From Agrypnia vestita (taxonomy: Eukaryota > Arthropoda > Insecta > Trichoptera > Phryganeidae): DNA of 64,000 nt. The DNA lies in assembly GCA_016648135.1 (NCBI GenBank), contig JADDOH010004028.1, positions 153,780 to 217,779 on the forward strand, given 5' to 3'. Position 1 is the first letter of the stretch; every line of letters starts with the position of its first letter. A program made the translations under genes and the position numbers. Shown here piece after piece: positions 57,192 to 64,000 of this stretch. Under the pieces are notes generated by a model. That model made no database searches. It was not told where the DNA came from and saw only the letters and a program-made list of their open reading frames with translations.

Positions 57192-57623
57192 TCAGACAAC
57201 ATTATTTCGTAATTTGTCCGTCCGTCTGTCTGTGCGTCTGTCTGTCTGTCTTTCTGTCCATCCGTAATTTCGTGTAACGTCTCTTATTTCGTTCGAATTC
57301 GCGGCTAAAAAAAAACAAATTAAACGGCCGGAGATGGGGCTTGAACCTTGGGCCAGCAAACCCGAAGGCGGCAACGATAGCCATGTTGTTACCGCCGAGC
57401 CTGCATTACCTTTCAAAAATACAGAATATATATATATAGGACTTAGCAAAGACGCGAACCATTTCATGTTCCGCCCAACACAATCGCAAGGGTTTAAATT
57501 TACCATAAACTGCCGGCAGGGGAAATATTTAAAAAAATATATTACTATTTCATGGATGTCGGCTATAAAGTATTTAGGTATCGGCATGTAAAATTACCGT
57601 CATTTTTGACGGGTTACAGTTAT
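57192..57623 (+). mobile_element. Helitron-like element, family H2, long copy
   Basis: Start TCAGACAACATTATTTCGTA preceded by A; a gtccgtctgtctgtgcgtct run; ttcgtgtaacgtc; the tRNA-like block ggccggagatggggcttgaa; and a perfect hairpin CCGTCA/TGACGG followed by GGTTACAG. The terminal CTAG has mutated to TTAT. About 200 bases between the tRNA-like block and the hairpin are absent from the other copies and appear unique. Confidence 0.6.
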
Positions 57624-57999
57624 TATCCATAATTTAAGATGGTGAAACAACTTCCGGTATTTCGTAAAAATTTATATATTTCACATACATTTGTGAAAAA
57701 TCACAAAAAATTTAATAATTTTTCACAAAATTCAATTGGTCCCTGGAACAAAACAGGCGAAAAATAGCGATGAGAGTGCGAATTTTGAATTGAACTGTGA
57801 ATTTGTATGCAGAAAAGTTGATGGCGGGTTGCGCGGTTATCCATTTTGTCAATTCTTTTATAAATAGGGGATGATTTGATAGAGATAGAAATGCACGAGT
57901 ATGTAAAACTACCATATTATGTAAATATACACATGTATATACACAGAAATCAATAGGGTGGTTCGAAAAGGTAACAATTTACATTTTGTTAATATAATA
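57624..57999. other. AT-rich intergenic sequence
   Basis: Nothing recognised. Confidence 0.45.
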
Positions 58000-58195
58000 T
58001 CAATTATAATAATTTCGTTGTCTGTTCGTCCGTCCGTCGTAACTTCGTTTAACGTCCGTAACTTCTGTTATTTTTCTTATTATTCTTTCTTCTTTATCTT
58101 TTACAAACAAAGTCATAAAGAAATACTTATACTTGAGGAATCGACATGTAAAAGTACCGTCCTTTTTGACGGGTTACAGCGACTATATGTACTAG
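58000..58195 (+). mobile_element. Helitron-like element, family H2
   Basis: ataataatttcgttgtctgt, cgtccgtccgtcg, aacgtccgtaac, then tcgacatgtaaaagtaccgt, a hairpin ccgtcctttttgacgg and ggttacag. The CTAG expected right after is altered; a CTAG followed by T occurs at 58192-58195. Confidence 0.55.
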
Positions 58196-58982
58196 TTTTA
58201 CTACCCGGCTTCGTACGATTCTCGTGTATATTCATTTCATGTTTCCTCACGTTTCACTGAAAATAAGGAAGAGAAAAGCCGTGACGAATCTAGTCATCAC
58301 AAATTTATTTATTAAAATAAATTTTATTAAGATGTTTTAAAATTTTTATGCAGATATTCAAACAATTTATATTGTTTTTTAGTAGGTATAAACACTCTTT
58401 TTGCGAAATGTTTTCTACAATGTATGGAAAAAAGTATCATCGCTGTATATATAATTAATCCTATGTGACGTTTTAGTACTTCTGAGATAAACAAATAAAA
58501 CTGTTTTAAAAAATAATTGCACATAGATTTATAAAAAATATTTTCAATAATTACTAGGCAGTCTTTCCAGATGAACGGCAATGTTTTTTTAGTACATCTC
58601 CATTATTTATATGAAAAATTGACAAATTGATTCGTTCATCTCAGAATGTACTAAACGGCACATAGGATTTATTATATATACAGCGACGGTATGCAATACT
58701 GCGATAAGCAGTATTACGTCTGTATTATTTTTTGACAATTAATAGGATATTATTAAGTTTCATATCTCTTGATGGAAATGACATTTTGAGGTGAAAAGAG
58801 TTGAATTGTTTTGTAAATTTTAATCAGAATAATTTGTTTAAATATTACGGCGCCAGAGTACACTGTTCTAGAGTTTTTGCTGCTTCGCACAAACAGACTT
58901 CTGTTGTTATGGTGGTTTCATTTAAAAAAAATTGTTTATTATATTACAAGGCTTTGATTTAGAGCAGGGCTGTCCAACTTTA
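58196..58982. other. AT-rich intergenic; possible hAT terminus at its end
   Basis: cagggctgtccaacttta at 58966-58983 looks like a hAT left end, but no matching right end was found. Confidence 0.35.
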
Positions 58983-59251
58983 AAGTAAGTCGTAAAAGGC
59001 GCATCGCTCGACCATTTTTTCGTCGACTTTAGTTGTAAAATGGGTAAAATAGGTAAATAAGGTAAGTTTTAAAATAGGTAAATAAGGTAAAATAGGTAGA
59101 AAAGCCTATTCATTTTAATGGGATAATATATAGCCTATGTCCACTCTGAAGGTTTATTCGAAATATGAAAAGGTAAAAGAATTTTTGAAATCGGATTACC
59201 TAGTACATCCAAACTTCCAAACATTATTTCCTCTTTATTTTTTATTATAGA
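58983..59251 (-). mobile_element. Helitron-like element H1, 3' truncated, with internal expansion
   Basis: Minus 5' end TCTATAATAAAAAATAAAGA at 59251, preceded by A. Body word accattttttcgtcgacttt as in the other copies. At 59040-59095 the family sequence is replaced by repeated aaataggtaaataaggtaa words. The 3' hairpin end is missing. Confidence 0.6.
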
Positions 59252-60188
59252 TCGGGTAATGTTAAGATTGGTTTTATGAATATATTATATGTAATTTTTT
59301 GTTTTTTTTTATGCTAAAAGTTATGTTAATTAAGTGTTTTGTCTGATTCAATTTACCTTGTGAGATTTATGTTTTTGTGTAGTGTATTGATAAATATGAG
59401 AAATTATTGTAGTTGTGCTTATCCATGCACAAAATACGCTAATAATAAAACGGATATTTCCCAAACATTGTGTAATACTAGTGGGAAAAAAACGAAAATT
59501 GTGTTTGAATCATAATTGTTAAAATGGATAAATAACAATACATTAATGTATTTACTATACTTCGTTTCGAGATGATTTTTTCGCTCGCCAAATTGCAAGG
59601 ATTGCGAAAATAGGCAGCCGCATATAATCGTATCGACAGCCCTTATTTAGAGGGTCCATATTTTTGCTAGCTTACATGGCTTGGGTAGATACCACTTTGC
59701 TGGTGTCAATGCTTACAAGTCGCTAAACACGACAGGGCGCTACTCGTTGGCATGCATTTAAATACAATGTTTTTTCAGCAAATGTCTTCAGGTTTAAAAC
59801 GCCGGGTAAATTCCTCCACGGCACATTCTAAAACATTCTAGACATTTGCACAGTAAGTACGTTAAAAAATGTATAAACATTGAGATAAGATTGGAAATGA
59901 AGAGGATGGTCAACAGAATGCCAGGATTCGAGGATCAGGATCTCCAGCAGTGAAGGAGATGACGATATGAGACATTGATCGGCATTTTCTGATTGTTATG
60001 TCTTGACCCCTATTGTATAATATATATTAAATACAGTAAGATGTTATGTTATTTTAAAAATTGACAAATCTATTTGTTTCACACACATCTACTAATTTTT
60101 TCAACCACACTGTTCACATTAAATAAATGTCAACATTTCTGCTGTAATGAAATAAATATTGAAATTTGACTGATATATTGATATTTCG
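59252..60188. other. AT-rich intergenic sequence
   Basis: ggatctccagcagtgaagga near 59940 resembles a LINE end word but has no coding context. Confidence 0.4.
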
Positions 60189-60333
60189 AAATAGACCTAC
60201 CTATTTATGTATAGGTATATTGATACATAAATAGGTAGGTCTATTTTGCGTGTTATAATAATCATGTTATCCTTAGAATAGGAGGGAGTTATAAAAAATG
60301 CAAGACACAGACAAATATGTTTTCTGTGTCTTG
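60189..60333. repeat. Two adjacent hairpins
   Basis: The first has perfect 23-bp arms (60189-60211 and 60224-60246, core gacctacctatttatgta). The second has 11-bp arms (caagacacaga, 60301-60311; tctgtgtcttg, 60323-60333), extended by A/T pairs. The loops are 12 and 11 bases. Confidence 0.9.
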
Positions 60334-61184
60334 TATTTTTGATACTACATATGTTGATACTTAAACACACCACACCCTTCGATAAAATATGTATTATGTT
60401 GAATTCCATATTTTAAAATTTTGCATAGTTACTCGTTAGGATCCTGCGTAAATCAAAGGCACCACTCCCTGGCTACTCTCCCTCATTTCCAGTATTTTAA
60501 TTTGACTCCCACAGCCACGTCCCGTAAATATATAGGCATATAAAAATTTAGCTCTTCTTCGCCAGGAGCTGGACTACCTCAGCCGCTTAGTCTTTGATCA
60601 TAAAACCTGGTCATACTTGGTAGATTGGTATTATTTGACTTTGAAATAATAAATATCTGCAATATTTCACAACGAAACGGTCTTAGTTCACATGATGAAA
60701 GAAACTTTTCCCATCATTCTTGGATTTTCTTCATCACAAGACCGTCCATGTTTCTCGGAACGGAGGCTGTATCGGCAGCAGAATGGTTCTCTGTAAAGCC
60801 GTTCGCTAGTGTTGTGAGGTGGATTGACCGTATCTAAGAAAAGGCGTCCAACAATCGATATCTTCGTGGTGGGTATCGCACTTAAAACGTCACTATAATA
60901 AATTCCGTATCGAGCTAATTTTAATGACAGTAATGAAAATGCATCAAAATGTTACAATCAATAACACGTGACATGAAAATGATCGAACAAACCGTTTCAC
61001 CCTTTCACTGGCACGCCTAAAATTCCCCTCCTGAAATTCAGCCTATAAAGCATTCATAATGCAGTAATTCGAATTCGGCCCACGCACGGTATTACGGCTG
61101 ATCCACACCGAGATCAAAATTGATACAATAAAACATGTGCAAGTAAAAAAGGAAGGATCATCGCGTTAAGTTTAGTTCATCACC
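60334..61184. other. Intergenic sequence
   Basis: cccacagccacgtcccgt near 60512 recurs inverted near 2981. The open frame 60625-60837 has no known motif. No gene supported. Confidence 0.4.
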
Positions 61185-61298
61185 GTGAAGCCAAAAATAT
61201 TTTTTAGCTCCGTTGTATTTTTACTGATATTTTTGATTGCTTCTTGTATGAAAGGTGCCGCCGAGGGCGCCGACTTTACAGGAGCGCGTAATAAATAA
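61185..61298 (+). CDS. Candidate signal-peptide micro-ORF without ATG
   Basis: The frame GTG (61185) to TAA (61296-61298) gives 37 codons. The first part, KPKIFFSSVVFLLIFLIASC, has the form of a secretory signal: a basic start, a hydrophobic core of about 15 residues, then a small-residue cleavage-like region. A short tail ending FTGARNK follows. The context accGTGa would be a good insect start context if the G were an A. An in-frame TAG lies 12 bases upstream. Options: a dead secreted-peptide gene, use of a non-AUG start, an exon, or chance in T-rich DNA. Not recognised. Confidence 0.25.
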   Translation: MKPKIFFSSVVFLLIFLIASCMKGAAEGADFTGARNK

Positions 61299-62250
61299 AT
61301 ATCGATCAGTATATTTAGGGGCATGTGGATACATATGTGATGTTTGTGTGCGATTTTAGATATATGGGTTTTTGGGTCATCTGTTGGATGTCTTCATGTT
61401 GTGATATTACTCGAGAAATATTGAATTTGACAATAATTTTTAAAAATACCTTAGAAAAAATACTAAAGTAATTTCAAATGTAATGTAAGATGTGAGGGAA
61501 ATATAATGGAAAGGGAAAGGATAAGAAATGGAATTTTGGAAAAGTTGAAAGACCAATCAAGGTAAAAATCACCCAATTCAGAATTGCTTGACTAACGTGG
61601 TAAAGTAGTTGGTTAACCAAGGAAGCGTACAGTGCATGCCGGACAGTTCACTGTTCAAAAAATATAATAACTCGGTATAGATAAAGAATATTAGGAAGAA
61701 TCCAAAATAATAATGAGGTTTTAAAGTTATTAGATTCTATATAGCGAGTAATTAAATGCTATAGGTCGACCACAATCAAAAGACAATTTCGTAGCTTTGT
61801 CCAGTAAGAAGAAAGCGAGAGAAAGTTGCCTGGTAAGCCCGTATTACAAGCCTCAATATAATATTCCAAATAAATATAGATATTTTAGTTTAAAAAAGGT
61901 TACTTAATTACTAGAAAAATTTCTTTTGTATTCATTTTTTGCTTCGTAACAACACACATATTTTTTGCGCACATTATTTTGAATGCGGTCTAGCTATAGT
62001 GATTAACTTTTACATTAAACTAAAAGCAATAATGAAAAGTAAAAGTATATTATTTTGTACCTACTCACCGTAAATAGCTTTAATAAATAAATATGAAATA
62101 CGAAAGCTATTGAATGCCATACACAGTTATGCTATTAGATTTCTTTAGTAAAGCTTTCATTGGGTTTCTAGATAGAAGACATTTTGTTGCTTGATACATA
62201 CACACATAATGAATTTAAATATAGGATAATACCTCGCTACACACATACTT
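61299..62250. other. AT-rich intergenic sequence
   Basis: Nothing recognised. Confidence 0.45.
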
Positions 62251-63165
62251 CGATTGCTTCTCTATAGATCCTTACCGTATCATTAAACTTGCAACCGTAG
62301 ATGTTCCATCAAAATTGATCGAATAGCAGACAAAGAACATTTGAAGAACGAACTTAACACACTAAAAAACGCTCTGCTTTCAAACAGACTGACAGAACAA
62401 ACATTTGACAGAGTCCTGAGACAAAACGGTAAAAAACGTAAAAATGAACCGTCAGAACCCCTAAAGACACGGTACACTTACCGTACATCAAAGGAACTAC
62501 AGACAAAATTAGTAAATATTTAAAAAAACACAACATTAGAACAACATTCAAAATTGACAACAAGATTGCTTCTCTACTGAGAAACGCTAAAGATATCCTC
62601 CCTCTAGAATCCCAAGGAATATACGAAATACCATGCGGAACTTGCGATTAAAGTTACATTGAACGAACCAACCGGAAGATATCCGCCAGAATAGCCGAAC
62701 ATGCTGTGGACATAAAAAACGTCATCTCTAGCACAGCATGCTATTACAGAAGGTTATAAGATCAATTTTGATGGAGCATCTACGGTTGCAAGTTTAAATA
62801 ATGATACGGCAAGGATCTATAGAGAAGCAATCGAAATACACAAAAGACCCAACAATCTAAATAAGAGAGACGACAGGATTAGATTATTGGCTCAACATTT
62901 TTGATAACACATCAACTCTCTAGAAAACACTCACCATTAATACAAACATTAAAAACTCATTAGCGCCGAACAAATTGCTAAAACCCCAAAACAGATAGAA
63001 TTCTAAGAAGTAATGCAAACAAAGGACCATCACATTTTTCGAACTGAATTTACTTGGCTCTGAGCTGTCGGCCTTAAACAACGTGTTTTCACGAACGTGT
63101 AAGAGCGACACTTCAGTGACAAGTCACCCCCCCCCTGAAGATGAACAGTGTGATCTGTTTGAAAC
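62251..63165 (+). mobile_element. Penelope-like element: 3' part of ORF, inverted 5' flank, terminal motif
   Basis: It contains the ORF remnant described in the next entry. A segment at 62251-62320 is an inverted copy of 62761-62837, sharing gattgcttctctatagatcc, aaacttgcaaccgtagatg and ccatcaaaattgat. At the 3' side is CTGAAGA, T, a GAACAG/CTGTTT hairpin, then GAAACGTCGGG (63135-63165). Inverted partial copies next to PLEs are known. Confidence 0.65.
62330..62904 (+). pseudogene. Penelope-like ORF C-terminus with GIY-YIG region, broken
   Basis: The frame to 62523 ends the reverse-transcriptase side (LKNELNTLKNALLSNRLTEQ). A shift at about 62460-62480 leads to LPYIKGTTDKISKYLKKHNI, then RNAKDILPLESQ. 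The GIY-YIG endonuclease core follows: GIYEIPCGTCD, an in-frame stop at 62648, SYIERTNRKISARIAEHAVD. A last piece is YREAIEIHKRPNNLNKRDD near 62818-62875. Order and motifs fit Penelope-like elements; YIE replaces YIG. A frameshift, several stops and the missing reverse transcriptase make it inactive. Confidence 0.75.
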
Positions 63166-64000
63166 GTCGGGAGTGCAACGGTCCTTCTCAGGAGCAACTG
63201 ACTCGAGATAACCGAAAAAAAATTACCTCCTTTATATTCACCCGTGAGAATCTCAAAGTTAACATGTGTGTATATATAAATACCTGTTCTAAGGTAGGTA
63301 GCTTTTTTATCACTTTATCACAAATATAAAGTTGCATTACGATACATCAATTGGAAATAAATAATCGAATAAATTGTTCGATTAACTCTCATTATCTTAA
63401 TCATAGTATTTTTTTATTCTTTTTCAGTCTTGATATACCTACTTGAGTTACGGAAATTGCATTATTTTAATCACGTTATTTCGCTTTGAATTCGGTGAAA
63501 TATGTAAGTTTTGATAATAAGACTCTGATAAGGATTGCTAATATCTGCATTGATTACATAATGTATAATGTTTATTGAAAGAAGGCAAGAAATAATGAAG
63601 CAACGTTCCGCAAATGAATAAACAAAGTGATATTGCCGGCAGTCGCAATAGCTGTTATCAAATTGAAATTGGATCCAATAAAGTGTCGGTCGAATTAACA
63701 TATTAATAAAAGCGTGTCGCATACAACATCCAAGAACCAACGCCATCACGCCTTTATTTAAATCTTTTAAAGGATAATGAAGGAAAAAGCGACGGGAATT
63801 TTTACGAAAAATTTAGTTTTAAAATTTTAAAATGTTAAGTTTAAAATATAAAACACGTTTTTCTGTGTGTTAAGAGTCTAACGATGTTTTTATTAGGTCC
63901 TTACATATGAAATTGGCGTTTTGCCGTACTGTCAAATTTGATCTCAAATATCTTCTCTTTGGTTAGGAAATCCAAATCCAAATTTATACAGCTATTTACT
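63166..64000. other. AT-rich intergenic sequence
   Basis: Nothing recognised. Confidence 0.45.

Noticed and set aside
57192..57587. 131-codon minus-strand ORF as a gene
   Set aside because: It covers a Helitron-like element and its gtccgtctgtctgtc run; the product ends in low-complexity RTDRRT-type repeats.
1..64000. W-chromosome origin
   Set aside because: Lack of genes and dense nested repeats would fit, but sex linkage cannot be read from the sequence; male/female read depth would be needed.
1..64000. A single new multi-gene system (defence, biosynthetic or similar)
   Set aside because: No cluster of intact ORFs exists on either strand; the recurring structure in this window is mobile-element termini and hairpins.

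Overview
The window looks like a gene-poor, repeat-saturated piece of an insect nuclear genome, most likely a moth or butterfly (Lepidoptera). By eye it is strongly AT-rich. It has no operons, no rRNA, no intact tRNA and no long ORFs. Nearly everything recognisable is a decayed transposable element: Helitron-like elements with TC starts and hairpin-CTAG ends, tRNA-derived SINEs, 3' ends of several LINE lineages, hAT-type elements and Penelope-like elements (PLEs). The order is inferred from memory of these families; no search was run. No complete host gene can be supported. Two weak coding candidates are listed: a possible terminal exon at 6478-6633 (minus) and a 37-codon signal-peptide-like ORF at 61185-61298 that lacks an ATG.

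Layout. 0-9 kb: four Helitron-like elements of one family (H1: 512-881, 1778-2725, 3745-4007, 7751-8112). The second carries an internal minisatellite of about 129 bp. Also here are a hAT-type MITE with a perfect 8-bp target duplication (6740-6968), a SINE (7051-7242) and a palindromic MITE (8124-8248). 9-19 kb: a PLE 3' end (9928-10340), an internally deleted hAT transposon (11150-11929), repeat family B, an unidentified decayed coding fragment (13087-13313), a LINE 3' end, the first member of a second Helitron-like family (H2), a foldback (14841-15101) and a young 123-bp satellite array (17567-18207). 19-38 kb: SINEs, family B copies, LINE C-termini from several lineages, four PLE termini, two near-perfect palindromes (27752-27900, 37267-37309) and GC-richer islands of unknown origin. 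38-51 kb: a 170-bp-arm PLE-derived foldback (38768-39209), tandem SINEs, a nested MITE insertion, a Helitron (44180-44556), a CCAAT/TATA promoter-like island near 46.1-46.4 kb, a 468-bp foldback (49341-49808) and a SINE inverted pair. 51-64 kb: a second copy of a leader-like repeat, three H2 Helitrons, a LINE fragment, hairpin elements, and a PLE with a recognisable GIY-YIG region flanked by inverted copies of its own sequence (62251-63165).

Two structural themes run through the window. First, hairpins: more than a dozen inverted repeats, many tied to PLE ends. Second, a recurring motif at those ends, CTGANGA + one base + a hairpin + GAAAC. It resembles a hammerhead-ribozyme core with one extra base, and its stem sequences differ between loci while pairing is kept.
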